Positions 16,486 through 25,149 of a stretch of 64,000 bases of DNA are shown here, in pieces. This DNA is from Cardiobacterium sp. Marseille-Q4385. Lineage in GTDB: Bacteria; Pseudomonadota; Gammaproteobacteria; Cardiobacteriales; Cardiobacteriaceae. Under the pieces are notes generated by a model. The model was not told the DNA's origin. It ran no database searches and was given only the letters and a program-made list of their open reading frames with translations. A program made the translations under genes and the position numbers. The first letter of the stretch is position 1. The number at the start of each line of letters is the position of its first letter. The DNA lies in assembly GCF_916618745.1 (NCBI RefSeq), contig NZ_OU745373.1, positions 434,001-498,000 of the forward strand. The letters are read 5' to 3'.

Positions 16486-17124
16486 TTGCCATACTCATTG
16501 TGTACTGGCTGCGACACATCACCTCGTCTCTTTCCTGTTTACAGGCGTTCTACGCATCCGTCCATCACGCTCTTTCCCGCCTACCTCAATGCCCTGCACA
16601 TCCTCTATCGCGACTATAGCCTTGAACCCCTGCGCACCTATCCCCCGGCGAGTGCGGCTAACCTCGCTGCTGCCGAAGCCGCACTTGGTTTTGCCCTTGA
16701 TCCTGCGCTCAAAGCTACCTGGCAAAGCGCAAACGGCAGCGATGAATGGCAAACCGTTTTTGCCCGCCCCGGCTACATTACCGGCTACAGCTTCCTCTCC
16801 CTGGCAGACTCCCTGCGCGAGCGTGAGTATATGGCGCACCGCGCGCCACAATACGACGGCTACGAACAGGAACAACCACGCGACCCGCGCATCTGCAGTG
16901 GCTGGTACCAAGCGGGCTGGCTGCCCTTTGCTGCCTTTTCCGCCCCCGATCTGCTGCTGATTGCTGACCACAGTCCCACCGCCAGCGGACAATGCGGGCA
17001 AATCATTGCTTTTAGCCACGACCCGGATACCATCAGCTACGTCTGTACCGATTTCGCAACGCTGCTCGAACAATCCCTCGCCACCATCCGCGAACACCCA
17101 GAAGACTGTCTGCCGGAAGAATGA
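16486..17124 (+). CDS. SMI1/KNR4 (SUKH)-like protein
   Basis: The frame opens at TTG 16486 and gives up to 212 residues; the true start is unclear. The domain-like part begins near LRTYPPASAANLAAAEAALGFALDPALKATWQSANGSDEW, the usual SMI1/KNR4 opening (ladle-shaped N-terminus, then substrate loop). WLPFAAFSAPDLLLIADHSPTASGQCGQIIAFSHDPD is the matching central strand region. SUKH proteins often act as immunity proteins to polymorphic toxins, but many are stand-alone. No toxin gene is next to it. It follows the hem operon terminator. Confidence 0.65.
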   Translation: MPYSLCTGCDTSPRLFPVYRRSTHPSITLFPAYLNALHILYRDYSLEPLRTYPPASAANLAAAEAALGFALDPALKATWQSANGSDEWQTVFARPGYITGYSFLSLADSLREREYMAHRAPQYDGYEQEQPRDPRICSGWYQAGWLPFAAFSAPDLLLIADHSPTASGQCGQIIAFSHDPDTISYVCTDFATLLEQSLATIREHPEDCLPEE

Positions 17125-17157
17125 GCAGCGCTACCCGCCAAACCTACATGAGCGGAC

Positions 17158-17188
17158 AAAAAAACCGCGACCCGTGTCGCGGTTCTTT
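17158..17188. terminator. bidirectional terminator between convergent genes
   Basis: AACCGCGAC-CCGT-GTCGCGGTT stem with an A run on the left and CTTTAT on the right. It lies between the plus-strand SMI1-like gene and minus-strand dgkA. Confidence 0.8.
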
Positions 17189-17200
17189 ATCTCCTCACCC

Positions 17201-17623
17201 TCAGGCAAGAAATGCCCCATATAACGCCATTGCCCACAGGGTAAAGACGAAGGCCAAGCAGGTGTATTGCGCCGCTGAACCCGCGTCTTTGGCCCGTTTG
17301 GCAAGCGGGTGGATGGCAGTTGAGGTATGGTCAACCGCTGCTTCCAGCGCGGTGTTGAGCAGTTCGGTGACAAGCGATGCGCCTGAGGCGAAGACGAGCA
17401 GCATTTTCTGCGTCAGCGGGAAAGGCAGGAAAATCAGCAGGATAAGCAGTACCGTATGCAGCATCAGCAGTTCGCGGAAGCCCGCTTCTTCGATGGCGGC
17501 CTTAATGCCGTCCAGCGAGTAGCGCAGGGCGTTAAAAAGGCGGCCGAGGCCACTTTTCGTGCCTTTGAAGGCGGAGGCGGGATTCTCTGGTGTGAGGGAG
17601 GAAGGTTCTTTTTTGTCCTGCAT
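17201..17623 (-). CDS. dgkA: diacylglycerol kinase
   Basis: Phosphorylates diacylglycerol to phosphatidate in the inner membrane, recycling lipid from envelope glycan synthesis. 140 residues from ATG 17623 (MQDKKEPSSLTPENP). About 20 more N-terminal residues than E. coli DgkA precede the core, which has the amphipathic helix GLGRLFNALRYSLDGIKAAIEEAGFRELL. Three transmembrane helices and the active-site motif ELLNTALEAAVDHTS follow. It lies downstream of rpsT on the same strand. Confidence 0.93.
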   Translation of the reverse strand: MQDKKEPSSLTPENPASAFKGTKSGLGRLFNALRYSLDGIKAAIEEAGFRELLMLHTVLLILLIFLPFPLTQKMLLVFASGASLVTELLNTALEAAVDHTSTAIHPLAKRAKDAGSAAQYTCLAFVFTLWAMALYGAFLA

Positions 17624-17640
17624 GGCAATATCTCGGCAAA

Positions 17641-17668
17641 TAAAAACCCGCCGTAGGAGCGGGTTTGG
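17641..17668 (-). terminator. rpsT terminator
   Basis: AAACCCGC / GCGGGTTT stem with a 7-nt loop. On the minus strand it is followed by a T run, 16 bases after the rpsT stop, so dgkA probably depends on read-through or its own promoter. Confidence 0.8.
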
Positions 17669-17683
17669 GGAAAGCGGTAGCAA

Positions 17684-17950
17684 TCAGGCGGCAACAGCCT
17701 TGATGCGGGCGCTCAGACGGCTTTTCAGGCGGGCCGCTTTATTTTTGTGGATGAGGCCCTTGCGTGCAGCGCGATCCAGCGCGGAAGAAGCTTCGATGAA
17801 AACGGTCTGCATGGCGCTCTTGTCGCCACCTTCGATGGTGCGCAGCAATTTTTTCACGGCAGTACGCATGGCGGAACGCTGGCTGGCGTTATGGGCGCGG
17901 GCTTTTTCGGACTGGCGGACGCGTTTTTTTGCTTGTGCTGTATTAGCCAA
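17684..17950 (-). CDS. rpsT: 30S ribosomal protein S20
   Basis: Binds 16S rRNA in the small subunit. An 88-residue basic helical protein starting MANTAQAKKRVRQSEKARAHNASQRSAMRTAVKKLL and ending ARLKSRLSARIKAVAA, full length for the family. A purine-rich GGAGAAAT precedes the ATG. Transcribed away from hemL. Confidence 0.98.
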   Translation of the reverse strand: MANTAQAKKRVRQSEKARAHNASQRSAMRTAVKKLLRTIEGGDKSAMQTVFIEASSALDRAARKGLIHKNKAARLKSRLSARIKAVAA

Positions 17951-18125
17951 GATATTTCTCCTAAATAATCAATGAAAAAGGGGTAAAAGAGGGCGCGGAT
18001 ATTGCCCTTTTTCTTTAATTTTGTCAATGACTTTTCCCCTGTGACAAGCCCTTCCGGGCCTGTGGTTGTAATCCCCCTGCCGTGCTTCCATAATGCCGCC
18101 CTTTCCTGTTTTTGAGGTACTTTCC

Positions 18126-19415
18126 ATGTCGTCGCAAGATGCTTTTCTCGCCGCGCAAAAGGTTATTCCGGGCGGGGTCAATTCGCCCGTCCGCGCTTTC
18201 CGCAGTGTCGGCGGCACGCCGCGCTTTATCGCCCGTGCTGAGGGGCCTTATATTTTTGATGTGGACGGCAAACGCTATATCGACTACGTCGGCTCGTATG
18301 GTCCGGCCATTGTCGGTCATGCCCACCCGGCCATTGTCCGTGCGGTACAGGAAGCGGCGACACGCGGTTTCGGCTTTGGCGCACCGACGGAAGCGGAAAC
18401 GGCGCTTGCCGAAGCCATCGTTGCCCGTGTGCCGGCGGTGGAGATGGTGCGCCTGTGCAATTCCGGCACGGAAGCGACGATGAGCGCCATTCGCCTTGCG
18501 CGCGGCTACACTGGCCGCAGTGATTTTTTGAAATTCGCCGGTTGCTATCACGGTCACAGCGACGGCCTGCTCGTCGCCGCCGGTTCCGGTGCACTCACCC
18601 TCGGCGTGCCGGATTCGCCCGGTGTCCCCGCTGCCTACGCACAACACACCTTGACCGCGCCGTATAACGACATCCCCGCACTGGAACAGGTATTTGCCGA
18701 CTACGGCGACCGCCTCGCCGCTGTCATCGTCGAACCCGTCGCCGGCAACATGAGCTGCGTCCCGCCCGACCCTGCCTTTTTGCATACCCTGCGCCGCCTG
18801 TGCAGCGCACACGGCGTCGTGCTGATTTTTGACGAAGTGATGACCGGTTTCCGCGTCGCCCGCAGCGGCGCGCAAGAGTATTACGGCATTGAGGCCGACC
18901 TCGTCACCCTCGGCAAAATCATCGGTGGCGGGATGCCGGTGGGTGCCTTCGGCGGGCGGCGCGCCATTATGGAACAGCTTGCCCCGCTTGGCGGCGTCTA
19001 TCAGGCCGGAACGCTGTCCGGCAACCCCGTATCCGTCGCCGCCGGTATCGCCAGCCTCCGCCTCACCGACGACCCTGCGTTTTACCAACGTCTCAGCGAA
19101 CACACCACGGCACTGGCCGACGGCCTGCTTGACCGCGCCCGTGCGCACGGCATCCCGCTCGTCGTTAATCACCTTTGCGGCATGCTCGGCCTCTTTTTCA
19201 GCAGCGAAGAACGCATCGACAACCTCGAAGCCGTCAAACGCAGCGACACCGCCCGCTTCGCCCGCTTTTTCCACCATATGCTCGATGCCGGTGTGAACCT
19301 CGCGCCGTCTGCCTTTGAAGCCATCTTCACCGGCAGCCAGCACAATGCCGCCGTGATAGACGCAACCCTTACCGCCGCAGACCAAGCCTTTGCCAAACTC
19401 GCCAAGGGGGAGTGA
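18126..19415 (+). CDS. hemL: glutamate-1-semialdehyde 2,1-aminomutase
   Basis: PLP enzyme that converts glutamate-1-semialdehyde to 5-aminolevulinate, the first committed tetrapyrrole precursor in the C5 pathway. 429 residues from ATG 18126 (MSSQDAFLAAQKVIPGGVNSPVRAF). FDEVMTGFRVA is the PLP-binding motif and Lys264 in TLGKIIGGGMPVGAFGG is the Schiff-base lysine. It overlaps the start region of pdxH, so the cofactor-making enzyme and the PLP-dependent enzyme are probably co-expressed. Confidence 0.98.
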   Translation: MSSQDAFLAAQKVIPGGVNSPVRAFRSVGGTPRFIARAEGPYIFDVDGKRYIDYVGSYGPAIVGHAHPAIVRAVQEAATRGFGFGAPTEAETALAEAIVARVPAVEMVRLCNSGTEATMSAIRLARGYTGRSDFLKFAGCYHGHSDGLLVAAGSGALTLGVPDSPGVPAAYAQHTLTAPYNDIPALEQVFADYGDRLAAVIVEPVAGNMSCVPPDPAFLHTLRRLCSAHGVVLIFDEVMTGFRVARSGAQEYYGIEADLVTLGKIIGGGMPVGAFGGRRAIMEQLAPLGGVYQAGTLSGNPVSVAAGIASLRLTDDPAFYQRLSEHTTALADGLLDRARAHGIPLVVNHLCGMLGLFFSSEERIDNLEAVKRSDTARFARFFHHMLDAGVNLAPSAFEAIFTGSQHNAAVIDATLTAADQAFAKLAKGE

Positions 19416-19417
19416 AC

Positions 19418-20056
19418 ATGGACATCGGCAACATCCGCAAAGACTTCGCCGACCACCCGCCGCTCGAACGCGCTGACCTGCATGACGACCCCATCCGGCA
19501 ATTCGAGCGCTGGTTCAGCGAAGCCCTTGCCAGCGGCATCGCCGAAGCCAACGGCTTCGTCCTCAGCACCGTATCCGCCGACGGCCAGCCCTCGCAGCGC
19601 GCCGTCCTGCTCAAATACTTCGACGCCGACGGCTTCGTCTTCTACACCAACTACGACAGCCGCAAAGCGCAGGAAATCGCCGCCAACCCGCGCGTTTCCA
19701 TGCACTTCCCCTGGTTCGCCCTGCAACGCCAGGTAAAAATCGAAGGCAGCGTCGAAAAAGTCTCACGCGAACAAACCCTCAAATACTTCCTCTCGCGCCC
19801 CAAAGGCAGCCAGCTTGGCGCCTGGACCTCGCCACAAAGCCAGGTCATCAGCTCGCGCCAACTGCTCATGCAACAATGGGAGCGCATGAAAGCCAAATTC
19901 GCCCACGGCGACATCCCGCTGCCCGACTTCTGGGGCGGCTACCGCATCCGCCCGCATGCCATCGAATACTGGCAGGGACAACCCAACCGCCTGCACGACC
20001 GCTTCCTTTACACCTTGGGCGACAGCGGCTGGACCATTGACCGCCTCGCCCCCTGA
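19418..20056 (+). CDS. pdxH: pyridoxamine/pyridoxine 5'-phosphate oxidase
   Basis: FMN enzyme producing pyridoxal 5'-phosphate. 212 residues from ATG 19418 (MDIGNIRKDF); GTG 19412 is an alternative that overlaps the hemL stop. FMN/PLP motifs include RAVLLKYFDADGFVFYTNYDSRKAQEI and the C-terminal PROSITE-type region FWGGYRIRPHAIEYWQGQPNRLHDR. The gap to hemL is only 2 bp. A MetF-like gene follows 10 bp after its stop. Confidence 0.97.
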   Translation: MDIGNIRKDFADHPPLERADLHDDPIRQFERWFSEALASGIAEANGFVLSTVSADGQPSQRAVLLKYFDADGFVFYTNYDSRKAQEIAANPRVSMHFPWFALQRQVKIEGSVEKVSREQTLKYFLSRPKGSQLGAWTSPQSQVISSRQLLMQQWERMKAKFAHGDIPLPDFWGGYRIRPHAIEYWQGQPNRLHDRFLYTLGDSGWTIDRLAP

Positions 20057-20066
20057 GTCCGCGCCT

Positions 20067-20957
20067 ATGAACATCGACAAAACCGACCTGCAACAACTCA
20101 TCCACCAATACAGCATCGAAATCGTCCCCAAAACCCTGCGCCAAATCGGCGACATCCGTCCCTGGCTCGCTCCCGGCACCGAAGTGTACGTCCCCAACCT
20201 GCGCGGCCACAAAATCAGCGACACCATTGACGCCTGCGCCCAACTACAAAGCCAGCATATGCAGGCCGTGCCACACCTCGCCCTACGTAACATCGCAAGC
20301 GAAGACGAACTGCGCCACACCCTCGACCGCATCACCGCCCTCGGCATCCGCCGCATCCTCGTCCTCGCCGGCGGTGCCAAAGAGCCGCTCGGCCCTTACG
20401 GCAGCGTCAAAGACCTGATGAAAACCGGCATCCTGCAAACCTACCCCTTCGAGCACATCAGTTTCGCCGGCCACCCCGAAGGCTCACCCGACATCCCCCC
20501 AGACGAACAAGAAGCCGCCGAAGCCCAAAAACAGGGCTACGCCCTCACCTACCCGCACGACTACTACCTCACCACCCAATTCTGCTTCCAGATCGCGCCC
20601 ATCATCACCTGGCTTGACCGTCTGCGCGCGCGCGACATCACCTTGCCCGTACACCTCGGCATCCCCGGCGTCGCCAGCACCACCTCGCTCATCCGCCACG
20701 CCCAGGCCTGCGGCATCGGCCAATCCATCAACTTCCTGTGGAGAAACGGGCGCAACATCCGCCGCCTGATGGGCCTCAGCACCCCGGACAAACTACTCAC
20801 CGACCTCGCCATCTACCGCAAAACCCAGCCGGAGAACGCCATCCGCAAACTGCATTTCTACCCGCTCGGCGGCTTCGAAACCACCATCAACTGGCTGCGC
20901 GCCATAGAAGCGGGCAACATCACCCTGACGGACGAAGGATTCACCGCCAACACCTGA
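20067..20957 (+). CDS. methylenetetrahydrofolate reductase family protein
   Basis: A 296-residue TIM-barrel flavoprotein of the MetF family, starting MNIDKTDLQQLIHQYSIEIVPKTL at ATG 20067. The typical features are ITALGIRRILVLAGG with the following Pro-rich loop, FCFQIAPIITWLDRLRARDITLPVHLGIPGVAS and FYPLGGFETTINWL. The standard N-terminal SFEFFPPK motif is replaced by SIEIVPKTLRQ, so it may be a divergent paralogue rather than the main MetF. It follows pdxH closely. Confidence 0.8.
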   Translation: MNIDKTDLQQLIHQYSIEIVPKTLRQIGDIRPWLAPGTEVYVPNLRGHKISDTIDACAQLQSQHMQAVPHLALRNIASEDELRHTLDRITALGIRRILVLAGGAKEPLGPYGSVKDLMKTGILQTYPFEHISFAGHPEGSPDIPPDEQEAAEAQKQGYALTYPHDYYLTTQFCFQIAPIITWLDRLRARDITLPVHLGIPGVASTTSLIRHAQACGIGQSINFLWRNGRNIRRLMGLSTPDKLLTDLAIYRKTQPENAIRKLHFYPLGGFETTINWLRAIEAGNITLTDEGFTANT

Positions 20958-21009
20958 TGCCCGCCAAGCGGGACAACCACGCGCATTTCCATCACAACAC
21001 ACCCATCTT

Positions 21010-21393
21010 ATGAACAAAACTCTGACCCTGACCACCGCCCTGCTCCTTGCCGCCTGCGCAAACAGCACCGCCACCTTCCTCGAAGGCACCCCGCCACTCG
21101 CCGACGGCGACAACGAGTTCTGGATGTACTACTGCACCGATGGCAACGACAAAGGACAAGAACTGCAAGTGGACTACGCCAACATGGGCGGCGAATACAG
21201 CGCCACCCCCAAGCTCGCCAGTGGCAAACGCGTCCTGTCGCGCCAAAGCGCCTACGACTTCAGCGACGGCGAATACCGCTGGCACAGCGACGATGGTGGC
21301 CGCTACTTCCGCCTGAGCCACCACGACCAAACCGAATACAGCCACTGCGGTGCACGGCGCAAACTGGACAAAGATGCCGTGTACCTGCGCTGA
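21010..21393 (+). CDS. small lipoprotein, possibly MliC-like lysozyme inhibitor
   Basis: 127 residues. The signal peptide MNKTLTLTTALLLAAC ends in a lipobox, so Cys16 is predicted to be lipidated. The mature part has YYCTDGND, LQVDYANMG, then LASGKRVLSRQSAYDFSDGEYRWHSDDGGRYFRL and a final SHCGARR. The Cys pair and beta-rich spacing resemble membrane-bound C-type lysozyme inhibitors, but the signature is imperfect, so this function is tentative. A dispersed CAAGCGG-type repeat lies just upstream (about 20961-20985). Confidence 0.7.
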   Translation: MNKTLTLTTALLLAACANSTATFLEGTPPLADGDNEFWMYYCTDGNDKGQELQVDYANMGGEYSATPKLASGKRVLSRQSAYDFSDGEYRWHSDDGGRYFRLSHHDQTEYSHCGARRKLDKDAVYLR

Positions 21394-21396
21394 ACC

Positions 21397-21963
21397 ATGA
21401 CCCTCCTCAGCCCCGAAACCCGTGCCATCCTCGCCGCCCGGCATTTCACCCTGCACGAAACCCCGCCCCGGCACATGACCATCTCCGATATCCTCCACAA
21501 CCCCTACGGCCTGCTGCACGACATCCCCTACAGCTACATCAACCTGCGCTGCATCCGCTACCCCGACCAGCTCATTACCCTCAGCCGCGATGGCGAAAAC
21601 TGGCGCTGCTTCGCCACCTACGGCGAAAACGGCTGCCTGCTGCTGGATGATGCTGGCCGCATCCGTGCCCTGCACGACGACGGCAGCATCACCCCCGTCA
21701 ACCATAACTTGGGCGACTTCACCTGCTGCCTCGCCTGGTACCAGTCCGCGCTCTACGCCATCCAGGCCAGCGGCCACCAAACCGGCAACAAGCACTTTGG
21801 CGCCGCCTGCGAACGTGCCGCCCGTTTCGCCCGCCGCCGCATCGCCCCGCTCGCCGATACCCGTACCGGCAGCTTCTGGGACGACATGCTCTTCTACCTT
21901 GAAGACTGGCTGGGCGGCTTCAACCCCACCATCAACGACTACATCCAGGATGGCCGCGCCTGA
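21397..21963 (+). CDS. hypothetical protein, faintly SUKH-like
   Basis: 188-residue soluble protein starting MTLLSPETRAILAARHFTLHE, 3 bp after the lipoprotein stop and 1 bp before tadA, so part of a tight plus-strand operon. The centre WRCFATYGENGCLLLDDAGRIRALHDDGSITPVNHNLGDFTCCLAWY has the strand-turn order seen in SUKH-4 proteins: a glycine loop, 'LD..G.I', then an Asn-led strand. No catalytic motif is visible. The SUKH assignment is a weak impression only. Confidence 0.6.
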   Translation: MTLLSPETRAILAARHFTLHETPPRHMTISDILHNPYGLLHDIPYSYINLRCIRYPDQLITLSRDGENWRCFATYGENGCLLLDDAGRIRALHDDGSITPVNHNLGDFTCCLAWYQSALYAIQASGHQTGNKHFGAACERAARFARRRIAPLADTRTGSFWDDMLFYLEDWLGGFNPTINDYIQDGRA

Positions 21964-21964
21964 C

Positions 21965-22423
21965 ATGAACGACGAACACTACATCCGCCTCGCCATCGCC
22001 CAAGCCGCGCAAGCCGAAGCCCTCGGCGAAGTCCCCATCGGCGCGCTCATCGTCGTCAAAGGCGAAATCATCGCTGCCGCGCATAACCGCACCATCACCG
22101 AGCACGACCCCGCCGCCCACGCTGAAATCCTCGCCCTGCGCGCAGCGGGACAGACACTCGCCAACCACCGCCTGGGCGGCGCCACCCTCTACGTCACCCT
22201 CGAACCCTGCACCATGTGCACCGGCGCACTGGTACAAGCCCGCATTGACCGCCTCGTCTTCGGTGCCTACGACCTGCGCGCCGGCGCCTGCGGCAGCGCC
22301 CTTGACCTCGCCCGCCACCCGCAGCACAACCACCACATCCGCGAAGTCAAGGGCGGCGTATTGGAAGACGAGTGCCGCGCGCAACTGCAACAGTTCTTCC
22401 AAAAACGCCGCACGGCAGGATGA
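21965..22423 (+). CDS. tadA: tRNA-specific adenosine deaminase
   Basis: Deaminates A34 of tRNA-Arg(ACG) to inosine. 152 residues from ATG 21965 (MNDEHYIRLAIAQAAQAEALGEVPIGALIV). It has the zinc-deaminase motifs HAEILAL and LEPCTMCTGALVQARIDRLVFGAYD, the TadA-type signature. A longer frame upstream is a shadow of the preceding gene. Repeats begin about 5 bp after its stop. Confidence 0.96.
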   Translation: MNDEHYIRLAIAQAAQAEALGEVPIGALIVVKGEIIAAAHNRTITEHDPAAHAEILALRAAGQTLANHRLGGATLYVTLEPCTMCTGALVQARIDRLVFGAYDLRAGACGSALDLARHPQHNHHIREVKGGVLEDECRAQLQQFFQKRRTAG

Positions 22424-22427
22424 TGGC

Positions 22428-22860
22428 TACCCGCCAAGCGGGATGGATGCTGGGTTTGCCGCCAAGCGAGGTAAACGCTGGGTTTTTATTCCGGCCTTCG
22501 GCTATCTTCCCCCGCAAGCGGTGCGGATGCTGGGTTTTTATTCCCTCCCTTCCGGCCTTCGGCCACTTTCCCCCGCAAGCGGGGGAAGGGATTTTTTGCG
22601 GAATGCGGAATTAGGTAGCTGTCAAGCGGGATGGATGCTGGGTTTGCCGCCAAGCGGCGAAAATACTGGGCTCGTCAAACGGGATAGATATTAGGTTTAT
22701 AGGAAACGAGGTAAACGCTGGTTTTTTATTCCCCCTTCCGGCCTTCGGCCACCTTCCCCCGCAAGCGGGGGAAGGGATTTTTTTGTGCGAAATTTGGAAT
22801 TAGGCGAACTCCAAGCGGGATAAATGCCAGGTTTGTGGCCGTCATCAAGCGGGAGTTCTA
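22428..22860. repeat. cluster of dispersed repeats (28-bp CAAGCGG units and hairpin modules)
   Basis: No gene. Several copies of the unit GCCAAGCGGGATAAATGCTG (variants at about 22430-22480, 22623-22720 and 22810-22860) alternate with two hairpin modules. In each module CCGGCCTTCGGC is followed by TTCCCCCGC-AA-GCGGGGGAA and GGGATTTTTT (stems 22568-22587 and 22753-22772). The hairpin plus T run resembles an intrinsic terminator and may end tadA transcripts. Confidence 0.8.
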
Positions 22861-22881
22861 TTATTTCCCCATACTTATGGA

Positions 22882-23853
22882 CTATTTCTGTTGAGATGCT
22901 CCATCGGAATTTCCCGAAGCTCTATCCATCATTCGCGTGAATAGTTCTTCCATTGGTATTTTCTCGGCTGTTGACTTATCCAATAAAAGTGCTGGATTTA
23001 ATCCCATAGATTCAACAGCAATTCGAGAAAGAATTTTTCGTACTTTTCCATCATCATCTAAATATGGTTCCTTATTGAGCATCTCTAGAAAGTTTAGATA
23101 TGTCCTTGTAACCACCTCCTTATGTTTATAGGTTTGTTCTATTTTTCTATCTTCCCTTATATTCTTTATGGTAAATAAAATCATCCAGACCAACGGAATT
23201 ATAGCTAATAATTTCGCAAGATAGGAACTTACAGATTCGCTATTCATTCCTAATTTTAATGTAAACCAATGCATAACGATATGTACAACAGGAATGGCAA
23301 AAAGGAGAAATATTAATGTTCGTATGTTTGTGCTGATTCTTTTACTTACTTCATCTACCTGTTTTTTATACTCACTATAAAGATATACTTCATTAGCTTC
23401 ACCAAGCAATTCTGCAATTTTTTTATCATATCTTTCCTTGGCTTCCTTAATAACTCTATCACCTCTACTGTAGAGATCTATGTAAATATTAATATATTCT
23501 ATTTGCTGAAAGACACTCTTTAATTCATTTAGTTTCTGCTGATATTCTTCTTTAGATTCTGGAGCAAATTCACGTCTGCTATACACCCCGGAAATGTTTT
23601 TTAAAATCCTATCTGCATTGTCACGAATATATTTATGAAATTCAGACAACTTCATTTCCAAATATTCTATTGCATCTAACTCCAGTAATTCTAAAATTGC
23701 AGGATTAAAACAGTTTTTTAAATATGATATATCATTTTTAAATTCCTCAGGTGAAAAAAATGGCGGGTCAGGTTGAAAGCTACTAATTGGTAGATAACAT
23801 TTTTTTTCCCAGGTTTTTAAGATATCATTGATTCTTTCCTGTTTATTATTCAT
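22882..23853 (-). CDS. AT-rich orphan membrane protein, unknown function
   Basis: 323 residues, much lower GC than every neighbour and different codon use, consistent with acquisition. A long charged helical N-terminal region (residues 1-175, with coiled-coil-like ESKEEYQQKLNELKSVFQQIEYI) precedes two transmembrane helices at about 178-197 (LIFLLFAIPVVHIVMHWF) and 213-230 (AKLLAIIPLVWMILFTI). A cytoplasmic-looking tail of about 90 residues with EDRKIEQTYKHKEVVTRTYLNFLEML follows. No enzymatic motif. It is inserted between the repeat cluster and ftsW. I do not recognise the family. Confidence 0.75.
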   Translation of the reverse strand: MNNKQERINDILKTWEKKCYLPISSFQPDPPFFSPEEFKNDISYLKNCFNPAILELLELDAIEYLEMKLSEFHKYIRDNADRILKNISGVYSRREFAPESKEEYQQKLNELKSVFQQIEYINIYIDLYSRGDRVIKEAKERYDKKIAELLGEANEVYLYSEYKKQVDEVSKRISTNIRTLIFLLFAIPVVHIVMHWFTLKLGMNSESVSSYLAKLLAIIPLVWMILFTIKNIREDRKIEQTYKHKEVVTRTYLNFLEMLNKEPYLDDDGKVRKILSRIAVESMGLNPALLLDKSTAEKIPMEELFTRMMDRASGNSDGASQQK

Positions 23854-23898
23854 GCGTCATTTCCTATATATAAAACTTATTTTTGCTTAGAAGGCCTT

Positions 23899-25149
23899 TC
23901 AGATAATCCCTTCGCGTTTGGCCTGGTAGCGGCTTTCCGCATCGATGCGGGCGAGTATGCCGAGCGAGACGCAGACGATGACCACGGAGCTGCCGCCGTA
24001 GCTGACAAGCGGCAGGGTCAGGCCTTTGGTCGGCAGGAGGCCGGTGGTCACGCCGATGTTGACCAGTGCCTGAATGGCGATGGTGAGGCCGATGCCGTAG
24101 GCAAGGAGGCTTGCGAAGCGGCGGCGGACGCGGTCGGCAAGATAGCCAATGGTAAATGCTCGCCAGACAAGCAGCACAAAAAGGGCAATGACGACCAGGG
24201 CGCCGATGAGGCCGAGTTCTTCGGCGATGATGGCGAAGATGAAGTCGGTGTGGGCTTCGGGCAGGTAGTCGTGTTTTTGTACGCTCTGGCCGAGGCCGCT
24301 GCCGAAGAGGCCGCCGCTGCCGATGGCAATCAGCGAGTTCACCAGTTGGTAGCCTTCGTCGTATTGGTGTTCCCAGGGGTCGAGGAAGGTGAGCAGGCGT
24401 TTGACACGGTAGGGCGCGGCGACAAGCACGGCGGTCATGAGGCCGATAACGGCGAGGAAGAAGAAGGTGAAGCGTTTGGCGTTCACGCCCGCCATGTACA
24501 TCATGCCGAGGACGACGGCGACCATGACCATGGTGGTGCCGAAGTCGGGCTGTTTGATGAGGATGGCGGCGAAGATGGTGGTGATGGCGAGGAGTTCGAT
24601 CATCGGCCGCCAGCTGCGGTCAAGGAATTGGTTGTTGCGCTGCAGGAAGGCAGCGGCGTAGATGGTGATGGCGAGTTTGACGATTTCGCCGACTTGCAGT
24701 TTGAAGAGTTGCAGGTTGATCCAGCGACGCGCGCCGTTGACGGAGACACCAACGCCGGGGATGTAGATGATGCCGAGGAGGATGAGCGAGATGACGAGCA
24801 GGCGGCCGCTGTTCTGGTAGTAGTAGTGGGTCGGCATGCTGTAGCAGATGTAGGCGGCAAAGAGGCCGCAGAGGTAGTAGGTCGCCTGGCGCGTGGTGTA
24901 GTGGTACATGTCGCTGTTGTGGCCGACGGCTTCGCTCATGGAGGCGGAGGTGACCATGATCATGCCGATGGCCATCAGCGCCAGCCAGGCGAAAAGCAGC
25001 CAGATGTCGGGAAATTCGAGTCCCTGCCAGCGCGAGATGTGCTGTTTCTGGCTGTGGTGGAAGGCGTTGATGTGGGTCGCAGCGTTTTCTTTGCGGGTGA
25101 GGGTCGGCTCGATACGCTGGGCTTGTTTGCCGGGTTCGTTTAGCGGCAT
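23899..25149 (-). CDS. ftsW: peptidoglycan glycosyltransferase of the divisome (SEDS family)
   Basis: Polymerises lipid II with FtsI at the septum. 416 residues with about ten transmembrane helices. SEDS landmarks include GARRWINL, KQPDFGTTMV, EHQYDEGYQLVNSLIAIGSGGLFGSGLG and the C-terminal VTTGLLPTKGLTLPLVSYGGSS. The start overlaps the murD stop by 10 bp. It is the last gene of the minus-strand half of dcw; murG, which usually follows it, is 22 kb away on the plus strand. Confidence 0.96.
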   Translation of the reverse strand: MPLNEPGKQAQRIEPTLTRKENAATHINAFHHSQKQHISRWQGLEFPDIWLLFAWLALMAIGMIMVTSASMSEAVGHNSDMYHYTTRQATYYLCGLFAAYICYSMPTHYYYQNSGRLLVISLILLGIIYIPGVGVSVNGARRWINLQLFKLQVGEIVKLAITIYAAAFLQRNNQFLDRSWRPMIELLAITTIFAAILIKQPDFGTTMVMVAVVLGMMYMAGVNAKRFTFFFLAVIGLMTAVLVAAPYRVKRLLTFLDPWEHQYDEGYQLVNSLIAIGSGGLFGSGLGQSVQKHDYLPEAHTDFIFAIIAEELGLIGALVVIALFVLLVWRAFTIGYLADRVRRRFASLLAYGIGLTIAIQALVNIGVTTGLLPTKGLTLPLVSYGGSSVVIVCVSLGILARIDAESRYQAKREGII

